A stretch of DNA of 64,000 bases from Jonesia quinghaiensis DSM 15701 (GCF_000423205.1 NZ_AUHN01000010.1:275020-339019); one strand, 5' to 3'. Counted from the stretch's first letter, positions 1-8,818 are shown. A program made the numbers and translations. The notes: generated by a model not told the origin, from the letters alone.

Positions 1-47
1 AGGGTAGTGCGGCCCACTGAATGTGCGCTGCTTCTGCTTACCTCGTC

Positions 48-713
48 TTACTTACCTGGCTCTGACCATGCGTGGTGTTTGCGGGCGGCCACCCAGGCGG
101 CAACTTGGGTGCGTCGCTGCAAACCCATTTTCGCTAGCAACGAGGTGATGTGGTTCTTCACTGTCTTTTCAGCGATAGACAACCGCTCAGCGATTTCCCG
201 GTTTGACAGTCCCTCACCGATAAGTTCAACAACCCGAAGTTCTGACGGGGTGAGGTCTTCAGTGGGGTCATCGTGTTCTTTACGTCGACGTGTCACAGTA
301 CGCTCATCGAGAAGAACACGCCCAGCAGCAACTGCCCGAACAACCTCAGCGATTTCAGCTCCACGCACGCTCTTCAACACGTATGCGGCTGCACCCGATT
401 CTAGGGCGGCGGCTAGCGCACTATCGTCATCAAAGCTGGTCAAAACAATCGCACGAATCTCAGGCTTTGACTGACGTAAAGTGCGCATCAAATCAATGCC
501 CGTGCCATCGGGAAGTTGCAGGTCCACTAACATGACCTGCGGATTCACGAGCTCAGCTCGGCGAACGCCCTCTGCGACGCTCCCAGCTTCAGCGACAACC
601 CCCATACCCTCTGTGCGGTCAATGACCTCTGCGATACCGCGGCGAACCACTTCGTGGTCGTCTACGATCATGACTCTGATGTCTGCGGTTTTACCGCCTG
701 CTGTGCTCTCCAC
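48..713 (-). CDS. LuxR/NarL-family response regulator
   Basis: Two-component response regulator that should bind DNA when phosphorylated. The receiver domain fills about residues 12-130: acidic pair D18/D19, phospho-acceptor D64 in the VDLQLPDG context, T92 and conserved K114. A LuxR-type helix-turn-helix follows at about 153-206 (LTPSELRVVELIGEGLSNREI). The 221-residue length is normal for the NarL group. It reads away from the next gene (813), and its partner kinase is not in the window; in actinobacteria the kinase is usually immediately next to such a gene, so it could lie beyond the left edge. Target genes cannot be inferred. Family call is firm, role unknown. Confidence 0.9.
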   Translation of the reverse strand: MESTAGGKTADIRVMIVDDHEVVRRGIAEVIDRTEGMGVVAEAGSVAEGVRRAELVNPQVMLVDLQLPDGTGIDLMRTLRQSKPEIRAIVLTSFDDDSALAAALESGAAAYVLKSVRGAEIAEVVRAVAAGRVLLDERTVTRRRKEHDDPTEDLTPSELRVVELIGEGLSNREIAERLSIAEKTVKNHITSLLAKMGLQRRTQVAAWVAARKHHAWSEPGK

Positions 714-794
714 AGCCCCATTCTATGCGGTGTTCGCCACTTTCCCCATCGGATCCCCCGTGTTTTGAGGTCTTGAACTGGCAGGTTCTTCACG

Positions 795-812
795 GGTCGA
801 TAGGCTAAATCA
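795..812 (+). promoter_or_regulatory. leaderless-type -10 box of the 2-hydroxyacid dehydrogenase gene
   Basis: TAGGCT followed by six bases (aaatca) and the ATG. No Shine-Dalgarno sequence lies between, so the transcript probably starts at the A of the start codon. The same arrangement recurs at many genes in this window. Confidence 0.5.
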
Positions 813-1784
813 ATGAAGGTTCTTCTGCCCACCACCATGGATACAGTCATCACCGCACCTCCAGGTGTCGAAACCGTGGAATACGACCCAGCCCAAGAGA
901 TCCCGCCTGAGCATCGCGACGCAGCCGTGTTGGTGGTCTGGGGAAATTCACGCCGCCAACTCGCGTGGTGTGCCAAACATCTGCCTGAACTTCAGTGGGC
1001 AGCGTCCCTTGCTGCTGGTGTGGATGCACTGCAGGGAGCGGGTTTCGGCCCCCAGGTTACGATTACAAGCGCCCGCGGTTTACACAGCCGCCCCGTTGCA
1101 GAACACGCACTCATGCTCGCTTTGGTCGCTGCTCGCCGTTTCGATTTAATGCACGGTGCCCGCCTCGCTGGCCGCTGGGAATCCTCCTTGGGAGGCATCC
1201 AAGCACCTGGCATTCAGCACAACAGCACGGCCACTTCACACGGTTTCCCCGGGCTATCAACCTTAGAAAACGCCTGTGTCACTATTTGGGGGTTTGGTTC
1301 AATTGGACAAGCCCTCGCCCCGATGCTCACCCTCCTTGGTGCACGGGTCATAGGAGTTGCTCGAACAGCTGAGTCGCGCGACGGGTATGTGACGGTCACC
1401 GAGAAGGAACTCCCGCAGGTACTCAAGCACACCGACATACTCATCAGTGTGCTCCCCTCAACGGAAAGCACAGAAAGCATCGTTAACGCCGATGTTTTCT
1501 CAGGCTTGCCGTCACATGCGTGGTTCATCAACGTTGGGCGTGGCTCCACTGTTGATGAATCTGCCCTAGTGGCGGCGTTACATCACGGGGATATTGGTGG
1601 TGCGGCCCTCGATGTGACTCGCAAAGAACCGTTACCTGCGGATTCGCCGCTATGGGATGCCCCCAACCTGGTCATTACCCCGCACGCAGCTGGTGGTCGC
1701 CCTGAAGGGGTAGCGCATTTCCTTGAACAGAACCTGGCTGCTTTTATTGCTGGAGAACCACTAGAAAACGTCGTTGACCGTTAG
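813..1784 (+). CDS. D-isomer-specific 2-hydroxyacid dehydrogenase (NAD-binding)
   Basis: Cytosolic NAD(P)-dependent oxidoreductase of the D-2-hydroxyacid dehydrogenase superfamily (the SerA/GhrA-like fold). The Rossmann dinucleotide loop GFGSIG is at residues 160-165; the family signature INVGRGSTVDESALVAAL follows, then the terminal catalytic histidine region NLVITPHAAGG. Length 323 residues is typical. The substrate (glyoxylate, hydroxypyruvate, phosphoglycerate or a branched 2-oxoacid) cannot be decided from sequence. It has a leaderless-looking start. Its stop codon is only three bases from the stop of a decayed mutM 3' fragment on the other strand, which suggests that this gene and mutM were originally convergent neighbours. 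Confidence 0.88.
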   Translation: MKVLLPTTMDTVITAPPGVETVEYDPAQEIPPEHRDAAVLVVWGNSRRQLAWCAKHLPELQWAASLAAGVDALQGAGFGPQVTITSARGLHSRPVAEHALMLALVAARRFDLMHGARLAGRWESSLGGIQAPGIQHNSTATSHGFPGLSTLENACVTIWGFGSIGQALAPMLTLLGARVIGVARTAESRDGYVTVTEKELPQVLKHTDILISVLPSTESTESIVNADVFSGLPSHAWFINVGRGSTVDESALVAALHHGDIGGAALDVTRKEPLPADSPLWDAPNLVITPHAAGGRPEGVAHFLEQNLAAFIAGEPLENVVDR

Positions 1785-1787
1785 GGG

Positions 1788-1938
1788 TTAGGTGCGGGTG
1801 CGTGGTCGGGGCTGACAGCGTGGGCACCAGAATGAGGAACGGTTCATAAACGCTGAGCGCCAGATAGGTTCAACGCAGCGGCGGTCCGGCTCGCCTCACG
1901 GCTATAGACGTTGAGTCACCTGTCAAAATGACCCGAAA
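1788..1938 (-). pseudogene. decayed duplicate of the mutM 3' end
   Basis: Read on the minus strand, this stretch encodes the last ~50 residues of formamidopyrimidine-DNA glycosylase, including the zinc-finger end [17 protein letters not shown] and the stop codon, and aligns with 5569-5720 at roughly 75-80% (my hand alignment). It is not functional: a one-base deletion breaks the frame upstream of the second zinc-finger half and an in-frame TGA follows a residue run matching HFDR. The block 1816-1861 is identical over 46 bases to 5597-5642. It marks the left edge of the inserted segment. Confidence 0.85.
1816..1861. repeat. 46-bp perfect direct repeat, left copy
   Basis: Identical to 5597-5642 and in the same orientation. 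It falls inside the mutM zinc-finger coding end. Flanking bases differ by many substitutions, so this core is much better conserved than its surroundings. Together the copies bracket about 3.7 kb of accessory DNA, as attachment-site repeats of an integrated element would. Confidence 0.75.
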
Positions 1939-2569
1939 GGTGATGACTAGTATTTTTAAGTTGCACTAGTCGAATGAGAAGTCGACCCGCACATCAATGG
2001 CCATCCACATGGCATTCAGAAAACGATAGGATCAAATAGGTAGTCAGCACGGCTTACGGCGTCACTGACAACACTTGAGGCAATCGGTTGCGCATGCTGC
2101 TTGGACCGGTGAGCCACACCAACCAGAGATCTCTCTGCTCCACTAGTTGTTTCAGCGGGTAGCACGAAAAAGACATTCTGAGCAGGGACCTACTTTTCTT
2201 CCACGAGCGACCAAACTGACGAGCAGATTGCCCTTCTTTTTGTCCACCGGATCCTTGCAGCCTAATAGCAATGATGCGACTCATAAACCGTAACCGGATG
2301 GAGAACGTAGCTACGCTGATGGATAAACGCAGTACATCAGTTTAGACAAGTCCTACTTGCCTTTCTTCTGCAATACGGCTGAACCGCTCAGGCGCTTTCA
2401 ACCGCAGTGTGAGCCACAAAAGCACTCACATCAGCGATGCGGAATGCGAATCCCGCACGACAACCCTGGGAACGCTCTCTAAGCTAACGGAGACGGTCGC
2501 TCCAATGTCAGCGGAGTTCCTTGCCACCACGCAGGAGGCACATCCCCCAAAGTTTAGTCGCGGTTTGAG
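1939..2569. other. non-coding left part of the island
   Basis: About 630 bases between the mutM remnant and the first island gene. I find no credible coding frame; the longest open frame (2054-2284, minus) has no recognisable features. No tRNA, integrase or insertion-sequence end was recognised. It is A+T richer than the flanking chromosome. Confidence 0.5.
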
Positions 2570-3394
2570 ATGATTTGGATCGTGAGTACTTTCTCGGATA
2601 GAGCTGAGCGAATAGCCGCACGTTTGGTCGGCAATGCTACTGCTGCAAGTGTGGTACCTCATGACATCGATGGCAGACAGGGGGCGGTGGACTACCTGAT
2701 TCGATGGCCAGAAGGCGTCACAGGTGCGCTTGAAGTCACGCTCATCGTCGAGCACGCATCAATCGAATGGCTTGCCTTGGCCGCCGCTGAAGGGTGGCAA
2801 TGGCCAGCGAAATCATCTTGGGATTTCCGTGCAAGCGAGGACAGCTTTCATTACAAGTCAACTCGACGGCTGGTACTTCGTGCGGTGGAACTCTGCGATC
2901 TCTGGGCAGTTGATGATCCGCGGGATCTTCCACAGGAAGCTCTCATATCAAAGCCCGATTTGCATCACTTCTCCCGTTCGGACTTTGGCTCTTTGACCCG
3001 CTCTTCCTTCATGCCTGGTGTCACTGTGCACGCTCGTTCTAGAGCTGAGTTCATCAACGGCACCATGCTGAGCGATTTCTCGCAGGTCGTCGAAACGTGG
3101 CACGACCAGCCACACATGGCCTCCCACATCGCAAAACTTGTTAAGGCTCCTGATGTCACGGAACGACACCTCTTCCTTGTCGCAATGCACAACGCCGTGC
3201 CAGTACGGTTCTTCACTGATGACTTTGATCCGCCGGTAACGCGGCCCGCCGGGTTCGATGCGGTGGATGTCCTGTGGGTTTGGTCCAACTACTGGCACAG
3301 ATTCCTGCGTTATCAGGATCAGGAGTGGACCTGGATGGAATTTTCACTTCCTCAAGGGCCGTCCGCAGGGCATGGACACACAGTTCCACGGTAA
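2570..3394 (+). CDS. island protein of unknown function, possible PD-(D/E)XK-type fold
   Basis: A 274-residue soluble protein with no signal peptide or membrane segment. I recognise no named domain. The N-terminal third holds a D41-YLIRWPEGVTGAL-E55-VT pattern: an acidic residue, a beta hairpin and an E-V-T strand, which resembles the catalytic core of some restriction-like nucleases, but the match is short. The C-terminal third (ERHLFLVAMH, then VDVLWVWSNYW and a late WTW) resembles uncharacterised actinobacterial proteins that combine an ALEVT strand with a HLF...W tail. It lies 149 bases before a CoiA-like gene on the same strand and may be cotranscribed. The ATG at 2570 has no strong ribosome-binding site. 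A real protein is likely; the function is a guess. Confidence 0.65.
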   Translation: MIWIVSTFSDRAERIAARLVGNATAASVVPHDIDGRQGAVDYLIRWPEGVTGALEVTLIVEHASIEWLALAAAEGWQWPAKSSWDFRASEDSFHYKSTRRLVLRAVELCDLWAVDDPRDLPQEALISKPDLHHFSRSDFGSLTRSSFMPGVTVHARSRAEFINGTMLSDFSQVVETWHDQPHMASHIAKLVKAPDVTERHLFLVAMHNAVPVRFFTDDFDPPVTRPAGFDAVDVLWVWSNYWHRFLRYQDQEWTWMEFSLPQGPSAGHGHTVPR

Positions 3395-3543
3395 TGCATT
3401 CGCCCCTTACCTGGTCTTGGCCCTAGTCTAAGTAGTTTCTTCCATCAGCCCGGAGCAGTTCAACTGACACGCTGCTGACTGCGAACACGAGCCCTTGCGG
3501 AATTTGAGTCCAAATTGTCGGAGGGAAACGGTAGAAGAGAAAC

Positions 3544-4914
3544 ATGAACCACAAACCGGCAGGACAAAAGCAGTTCCCTAAGGCCACCCCCGGCAAACAG
3601 CCCTTCAGAGAACGGAGAACCTTCGACCAAGAGCAAAAGGAGAAACATACCTCTCACCGAACGCAACGGGTGAAGGTTCGCGGACTGATGCTGGACCCGC
3701 CCAGCGGCGACGGGCCAGTCGAGGTTTGCGTCAACTATCAAGCCGATTGGGAGCTCATCTACAAGAACCCTAATATCCAGGTGAAGTGTCTTCTTGAGTC
3801 GTGCGAAACCCTGCTTACAGCCAAGCGAATGAGCAAAAGTGGGTTGCGCTTCCTCGCAGTCCGTTCCGGAGGTTGTTCGCACAATCTAGTGGAGATGCGG
3901 GTAGACCACGGCGAGGTGGAGCAGGATCCGTCCAATCTTGTCGGAGGCGGTGGGCCAGAAGGCGACGAGCACTTATGGATCAAAGGTCGACTGCTAAAGA
4001 TTGTGCAGAGCCTAGGTGTGGCAGCCGTCCTCGAACATCCGCTCACACGAGCGGATGTCTTCCTACCTGACAACAACATTGCCCTTGAGTACCAACGTTG
4101 GGATACAAACTTCCAACACCGAACAGCACAGCGCACTTCGGCTGGAGTTGAGACCACAATCTGGCTGTTACCTTGGCAACCAACAAAGGCGCCGAGAACA
4201 AAAGAACATAAATCATTTAATACCCAAGTATTCAATCATGGTGGTATTTACATAGCAGTTCTAAACAAAGACAACCGATACGAAGTACAGCGTCCTTGGG
4301 AGGACAGTTCGCAGGAACGCACGGCCCGCCTTTACGCCAGTGGCTCGATCGCGGTATTCGACCCTAGCCTCGGTGCGCTGGTTCGGAAGCCACGTTCGCT
4401 AGCAACCGTACTCAGTGAAATCATCACTGGCGACCGAATACTGGCGAACACATTCGTTTTGCAGAAGAGCGATTGGCGTGTAGTGCCGGCGCTTGTCTGG
4501 GTCCTGCGCGACGACCTCGCCCGAGTAAAATCCTTACTCACGGAGCACCGACGCGATGCGACACCGACTACCGGCAAAACCTCAATCTCTGTGCCAAATA
4601 CGGAAAGGGTGACCGTGCCCAGACACCAGCCAGATAGTGGCTCATCAGCAGAGGCCAAGACGGAAGAAGAGCAAAGCCCTCAGCTGAGCGTTGACGTGTC
4701 CACTGTTGAAAACCCGAACTCTATGGCCGGTGTTGCACTCGACTCGCATTCAACAACAGCACATGCCACTTTCACCCCGGAAACTAGACCAACTCCTCAC
4801 GAAGTAGCTCCTCTAGCGAGCCCACATCCCATAACTTCGCGGTCAAAAAATCCACCACGCACACCACGCCGATCAATGTGGAAAGCGATTACTGGCTGGT
4901 TAGGCCGAATGTGA
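3544..4914 (+). CDS. CoiA-like nuclease-family protein
   Basis: A 456-residue protein with three parts. Residues 1-45 are basic and probably disordered. Residues 82-113 form a likely zinc site (C82, C87, C111, H113), as in the N-terminal finger of CoiA-family proteins. Residues 140-215 carry the CoiA/PD-(D/E)XK core: H143 and K147, D171 in RADVFLP, E182 and Q184 in ALEYQRW, then R197 and the strand TTIWLLPW. After about residue 345 comes a long low-complexity Ser/Thr/Pro-rich tail ending in a basic, tryptophan-containing segment. CoiA proteins act in DNA recombination or competence; distant relatives occur in anti-phage loci. Here it sits alone with an unknown partner in a mutM-flanked island. 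Family call is good, biological role is open. Confidence 0.7.
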   Translation: MNHKPAGQKQFPKATPGKQPFRERRTFDQEQKEKHTSHRTQRVKVRGLMLDPPSGDGPVEVCVNYQADWELIYKNPNIQVKCLLESCETLLTAKRMSKSGLRFLAVRSGGCSHNLVEMRVDHGEVEQDPSNLVGGGGPEGDEHLWIKGRLLKIVQSLGVAAVLEHPLTRADVFLPDNNIALEYQRWDTNFQHRTAQRTSAGVETTIWLLPWQPTKAPRTKEHKSFNTQVFNHGGIYIAVLNKDNRYEVQRPWEDSSQERTARLYASGSIAVFDPSLGALVRKPRSLATVLSEIITGDRILANTFVLQKSDWRVVPALVWVLRDDLARVKSLLTEHRRDATPTTGKTSISVPNTERVTVPRHQPDSGSSAEAKTEEEQSPQLSVDVSTVENPNSMAGVALDSHSTTAHATFTPETRPTPHEVAPLASPHPITSRSKNPPRTPRRSMWKAITGWLGRM

Positions 4915-5568
4915 GACAAGAGTGTCGGTCCAGCACCGCCAGAACCATCGATCACTGACTAGGTTGGAGAAAACAATGGGCGACCGGTGACGGCACCACA
5001 GCTCCGTCCTCGACCAAGAGAAGGTGCCGAAAGTGTGTTGGTCATCGAAGCGCAAATTGCAGCCGCTGTCAGTGAAACGAACCGCCCCCCTCATGAGCTC
5101 CAACCGGCGCATCAGGACATATGACGAGAATCTTGCGAGTCACGCCAAGATGGATGAGCAGTGATCCTCGCTGCTCTAGAACTAGCTAGAGAAACTAGCC
5201 GCGGTGTGAGGTCCCGGTGACCGTGGCACCGGGACGCTTGCAGCAAAGTCGTCGCGATCAGGTGCCAGCGTACAGCACGCGCATAACAAAGAGTCCTCGG
5301 AGCGATCGTGGGGCCAAGGACGTAATCATTAAGCCCTCGACGAGTGTCCTCGGTTTCGGGCATCTCAGGCGATGTCCACCTCTCCCGATCTCCCTTCTTC
5401 GGACACGAAAACCCGTTGTTCTTTCAAGACAGATACCCAATTCTGACCGGGAAGAAACACCTAAATGTCAGATACAGGGCATCGAAGCACAACGTATTGA
5501 ACTTCAACGTGTTGAAACGCGGTGTGCTGACGGAGTTTGCTAACGCGCTTTTCGATCATTTTTTGCTG
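4915..5568. other. non-coding right part of the island
   Basis: About 650 bases with no convincing gene. Two hairpins stand out: CTCTAG/CTAGAG around 5174-5191 and a perfect 9-bp stem GTCCCGGTG/CACCGGGAC at 5211-5235 with a 7-base loop. Neither is followed by a clear T run. Open frames on the minus strand (4900-5112, 5112-5363) look like noise. Confidence 0.5.
5211..5235. other. perfect 9-bp stem-loop in island intergenic region
   Basis: GTCCCGGTG, seven-base loop, CACCGGGAC. It lacks a T tract, so it is not a canonical terminator. It may be a structured RNA element or protein site. Confidence 0.4.
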
Positions 5569-6558
5569 TTAGGTGAGGGGGCGCGGGCGGGGCTGGCAGC
5601 GTGGGCACCAGAATGAGGAACGGTTCATAAACGCTGAGCGCCGGATAGGTGACCCGCAGCGGCGGCACGGCTTGTTCTCACGGCCATACACATTTAATGA
5701 CCGGTCAAAGTAACCAGACTGCCCGTTCACGTTGACGTACAACGCGTCAAAACTGGTTCCACCCACCGTGAGCGCCTCACCCATGACATCAACAGCGTGG
5801 TCAAGGAGGCGGTTCAATGCTGGTTTACTCAACGTGTTCGTTGGGCGTTCGCCGTGGATTTTTGCCCGCCACAGCGACTCATCAGCGTAAATGTTGCCAA
5901 TCCCTGAGATTACGCTCTGGTCGAGGATCAGGCGTTTAATGGCTGATGGGCGGGTAGCGAGCCGGGCTACAAGCGCTTTTCGCCCTGGTGTTCCTGGTGC
6001 GATAGCCGGATCAAGTGCATCGCGGGCAATGTGCGCGGCAAGATCAGGGATCACTGGTTGTTCTGTTCCCCAACCGGCGGCCAGCCCATCAGATGTGGGC
6101 ATCGTTGCGGTAACTGCGAGGTACCCAAAGGTCCGTTGGTCGACAAAATCGAGAACACGTTTCCCAGCAGGGTGGTCAAGGTCAAACCTGACACGCAGAT
6201 GCGGGTGGACAGGCGCCGCCGCAACAATTGCGGCCTGGCTATCACCAGCAGGCTGGGTATTGCCGGCGTGCTGGCTATCAACAGTCGGCTCTGCATCACG
6301 CACAAGGAGTTGACCACTCATCCCTAGATGCGCAACCAACACATCATCGCAGCCTTCGAAACCAAGCCACAGGAACTTCCCACGCCGAGCCGCATACGTG
6401 ACAACCTGACCGGCAACTTGCCCAACAAAATGTTCCGGGCCAAGGAGGTGGCGGCGAACCGAATACTCCCGCAACACAGTCGCTCGGGTGATGGTGGCAC
6501 CAATAATGTGCCGTTCCAGCCCGTCACGAACCGTCTCAACTTCAGGTAGTTCTGGCAT
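5569..6558 (-). CDS. mutM: formamidopyrimidine-DNA glycosylase (MutM/Fpg)
   Basis: Base-excision repair enzyme that removes 8-oxoguanine and formamidopyrimidines and nicks the AP site. The mature N-terminus PELPEVETV supplies catalytic Pro2 and Glu3. The helix-two-turn-helix region lies near IKRLILDQSVISGIGNIYADE and the C-terminal zinc finger uses C298, C301, C318 and C321. At 329 residues it is longer than the usual 270-290; the excess is an inserted, low-complexity stretch at about residues 88-112 (DSQHAGNTQPAGDSQAA). It is the last gene of the rpmF-rnc-mutM run and starts 8 bases after rnc. Its 3' end has a decayed twin at 1788. Confidence 0.95.
   Translation of the reverse strand: MPELPEVETVRDGLERHIIGATITRATVLREYSVRRHLLGPEHFVGQVAGQVVTYAARRGKFLWLGFEGCDDVLVAHLGMSGQLLVRDAEPTVDSQHAGNTQPAGDSQAAIVAAAPVHPHLRVRFDLDHPAGKRVLDFVDQRTFGYLAVTATMPTSDGLAAGWGTEQPVIPDLAAHIARDALDPAIAPGTPGRKALVARLATRPSAIKRLILDQSVISGIGNIYADESLWRAKIHGERPTNTLSKPALNRLLDHAVDVMGEALTVGGTSFDALYVNVNGQSGYFDRSLNVYGRENKPCRRCGSPIRRSAFMNRSSFWCPRCQPRPRPLT
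5597..5642. repeat. 46-bp perfect direct repeat, right copy
   Basis: Identical to 1816-1861. This copy lies in the intact mutM gene and encodes part of the zinc finger. It forms the right boundary of the island. Confidence 0.75.
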
Positions 6559-6566
6559 GGGGTGGA

Positions 6567-7295
6567 CTACTCTGCGGCATCCATAGCGTCAGCTTCAGCT
6601 TTGAGGAGTTCATAGCTGGCCTCAGCGGCTTGTTGTTCAGCAAGCTTCTTCGACGTCCCAGTACCTGACGAGTAATATTTCCCGTTCACAACAACCGTTG
6701 AGGTAAAAACGCGGGCGTGGTCAGGCCCTTCAGACACGTACTCATAGGTGGGTTGCGGATACCCTAAACGGGCACAAATCTCTTGGAGAGCGGTTTTCCA
6801 ATCCAAGCCAACACCAAGATCTGCTGCACGGCGCATCGCATCACCCAGTAGTTGGTGCACAAAATCGCGGGCTCCTTCAAGACCATGCGTGAGGTAGACC
6901 GCGCCAATAATCGCTTCCACCGTGTCGGAGAGAATGGAATCTTTCTCCGCACCACCGGTGCGTGATTCGCCTTTGCCCAGCAAAATGTACTGGCCCAAAT
7001 CAACCTCGCGCGCGGCCTGTGCAAGCGGACGCTGCGACACTGTTGCGGCGCGCATCCGAGCCAGGTCGCCCTCTGGTCGATCCGGGTGTGTTCGGTACAG
7101 CGCCTCAGCGCTAATCAAACCAAGGACAGCGTCTCCAAGAAACTCGAGACGTTCATTGGTCGGAATACCACCAGCCTCGTGAGCGAATGACCTGTGTGTC
7201 ACGGCGAGAACAAGAAGCTCGGGATCCAAGTGGATCCCGAGCTTCGAGAGAAGTTCTGACGCCGGCTGGGCTTTGATTTTTTTCTCTGAAGCCAC
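6567..7295 (-). CDS. rnc: ribonuclease III
   Basis: Double-strand-specific endoribonuclease that processes rRNA precursors. The catalytic signature NERLEFLGDAVLGL is at residues 47-60, with the second acidic site near SDTVEAIIGAVYL. The double-stranded-RNA-binding domain occupies about 168-236. Length 242 is normal. The start is GTG (7293-7295), preceded by GAAGGG about ten bases upstream. It sits between rpmF (36-base gap) and mutM (8-base gap) in the usual actinobacterial operon. Confidence 0.95.
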   Translation of the reverse strand: MASEKKIKAQPASELLSKLGIHLDPELLVLAVTHRSFAHEAGGIPTNERLEFLGDAVLGLISAEALYRTHPDRPEGDLARMRAATVSQRPLAQAAREVDLGQYILLGKGESRTGGAEKDSILSDTVEAIIGAVYLTHGLEGARDFVHQLLGDAMRRAADLGVGLDWKTALQEICARLGYPQPTYEYVSEGPDHARVFTSTVVVNGKYYSSGTGTSKKLAEQQAAEASYELLKAEADAMDAAE

Positions 7296-7331
7296 CGGAG
7301 TTACCCTTCGTGTGATGTGGTGATTAACCCA

Positions 7332-7526
7332 TCACTCAGCGTGCTGGGAACGCAGCGCCTCTGCGTACTGGCGGCCTTTGTAGGAACCGCACGTAGGGCA
7401 CGCAATGTGTGGCAACTTGTTGCCCTTGCACTGCGGGCATGTAGTGAGGTTCGCTGCGGTTGCCTTCCACTGCGAACGGCGCGCACGGGTGTTGGCGCGC
7501 GACATCTTGCGCTTTGGAACAGCCAC
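7332..7526 (-). CDS. rpmF: 50S ribosomal protein L32, zinc-binding form
   Basis: Small ribosomal large-subunit protein of 64 residues beginning [17 protein letters not shown]. The start is the GTG at 7524-7526, preceded by aaagagag; the longer reading frame upstream overlaps yceD and is not translated as L32. It keeps the four-cysteine zinc knot (CPQC and CPTC), so this is the zinc-containing C+ version. It lies two bases after yceD, a coupling common across bacteria. Confidence 0.95.
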   Translation of the reverse strand: MAVPKRKMSRANTRARRSQWKATAANLTTCPQCKGNKLPHIACPTCGSYKGRQYAEALRSQHAE

Positions 7527-7528
7527 GG

Positions 7529-8131
7529 CTAGCTCTCTTTCGTCTCGTTTAACAAGGTCTGTAACGTCGACCACCGAGGGTCAACATTGTCGTGTGCGTG
7601 ATCCACCTCATCTGCCAGGTGCACTCCGCATTCGGAGCACAAGCCCGGACAGTCCGGGGAACACAACGGTTGAAATGGTAGTTCAAAAACCACGGAATCG
7701 CGAAGCAGAGGCTCCAAATCGATTTCGTTGTTCTCTAGAACAACAACTTCACTGCTCTCATCGCCGTCCTCTGCCGCGAGCTGAGCCCGGTCAGGATAGA
7801 AATACAGTTCCTGGATTGACGTCGAGATATCCTCAACGACTTCATCCAAGCACCGCACGCATTCCCCACGGGCAACACCACTGACAGTTCCGGAAACAAG
7901 AACTCCTTCAACAACCGACTCCAGCCGAACATCAACTGTGAGTTTGTCGCCTTCGGGAATGCTCATTACTGGTGTTCCACAACTCACCGGAGCCTCAAGG
8001 TCAAGATGCACTTCACGCATTACCCCGGGACGACGGCTGAGCTCCAGAACATCGAGCACAAACGGCGAACGCGGATTGATGCTGATGATGTACTCCTCAA
8101 GATTGAGACTGATATGAACTGTAGAGACCAT
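7529..8131 (-). CDS. YceD/DUF177-family protein
   Basis: A 200-residue member of the YceD family, which is found next to rpmF in most bacteria and is linked to 23S rRNA accumulation in some of them. The opening [18 protein letters not shown] is typical of actinobacterial members. The family's C-terminal cysteines are present: C-V-R-C near the middle, and [13 protein letters not shown] near the end. I chose ATG 8129-8131 because GGAAGGTGAGCC precedes it; the longer frame starts with TTG at 8149. Followed by rpmF with a two-base gap. Confidence 0.85.
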   Translation of the reverse strand: MVSTVHISLNLEEYIISINPRSPFVLDVLELSRRPGVMREVHLDLEAPVSCGTPVMSIPEGDKLTVDVRLESVVEGVLVSGTVSGVARGECVRCLDEVVEDISTSIQELYFYPDRAQLAAEDGDESSEVVVLENNEIDLEPLLRDSVVFELPFQPLCSPDCPGLCSECGVHLADEVDHAHDNVDPRWSTLQTLLNETKES

Positions 8132-8243
8132 TGGCTCACCTTCCAGCAAGCCAACGATTAATCTTACGCCAGTTCCTCAAGGAGCCCAAGCATCTTGAAC
8201 CTCCCGTGCAGGTGATACCAAACACAGCGTTCGGGTGGCGTCG

Positions 8244-8747
8244 CTAGTTGTGATCGGCTAACCGTTCACCTAATTTTGCGCGCCCAGCCTGCACCTGAGT
8301 CACCAATTTGCCAAGATCAATCTCAAATTCCGCAAGGCGTCGGTCGCAATAATCATCGGCTTCATGGCGCAATTGGTCCGCATGATGCTGTGCTGCAGCA
8401 ACCATTCCTTGAGCCTGTTCCTGAGCTTGGCGCACGATTTCCTCTTGCGCAACCAACGCATGAGCCCGCTCACGAGCCATCGCCACGATTCGTTCAGCTT
8501 CATCACGGGCGTCGTCAAGGACACTACCCGCATCACTCAGGACTTCATCAGCGCGGGTAAGTTGCGTAGGCAACTGCTCGCGCAACTCATCAAGCAGGTC
8601 AAGAGCCTCGTTGCGATTTACCAACACCGACGAAGACATCGGCATCGCTCGAGCACGCTCCACGAGATCGGTCAACGCATCGAGCAGCGCTGGAACCCCC
8701 AGCTGCTCACCTTCCACAAAAGTTTCGGGGTGTGAACTGTCAGTCAT
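8244..8747 (-). CDS. SepIVA-like DivIVA-domain protein
   Basis: A 167-residue, mostly alpha-helical protein with long charged heptads from about residue 70 to 165 (coiled coil; many Glu, Arg and Ala with QAQEQAQG). In mycobacteria the gene at this exact position, between coaD and the DUF177 gene, encodes SepIVA, a cell-envelope and division factor. The N-terminal LLDALTDLVERARAMPMSSSVLVNRNEALDLLDELR segment resembles that family. It is shorter than mycobacterial SepIVA (about 245). The start has GAGGTAGCG upstream. Function is inferred from synteny and composition. Confidence 0.7.
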   Translation of the reverse strand: MTDSSHPETFVEGEQLGVPALLDALTDLVERARAMPMSSSVLVNRNEALDLLDELREQLPTQLTRADEVLSDAGSVLDDARDEAERIVAMARERAHALVAQEEIVRQAQEQAQGMVAAAQHHADQLRHEADDYCDRRLAEFEIDLGKLVTQVQAGRAKLGERLADHN

Positions 8748-8818
8748 CGCTACCTCGCTCCTCGCCCTGCAGTACCGAAGACCACCTTAACTCTGCACGC
8801 GTCCCCTTGCCGGGATGT

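Noticed and set aside
2054..2284. Minus-strand frame of 76 residues in the island
   Set aside because: No recognisable features and no ribosome-binding site; composition looks random.
4900..5363. Minus-strand frames in the island right part
   Set aside because: Short, no motifs, abutting each other end to end; likely noise.
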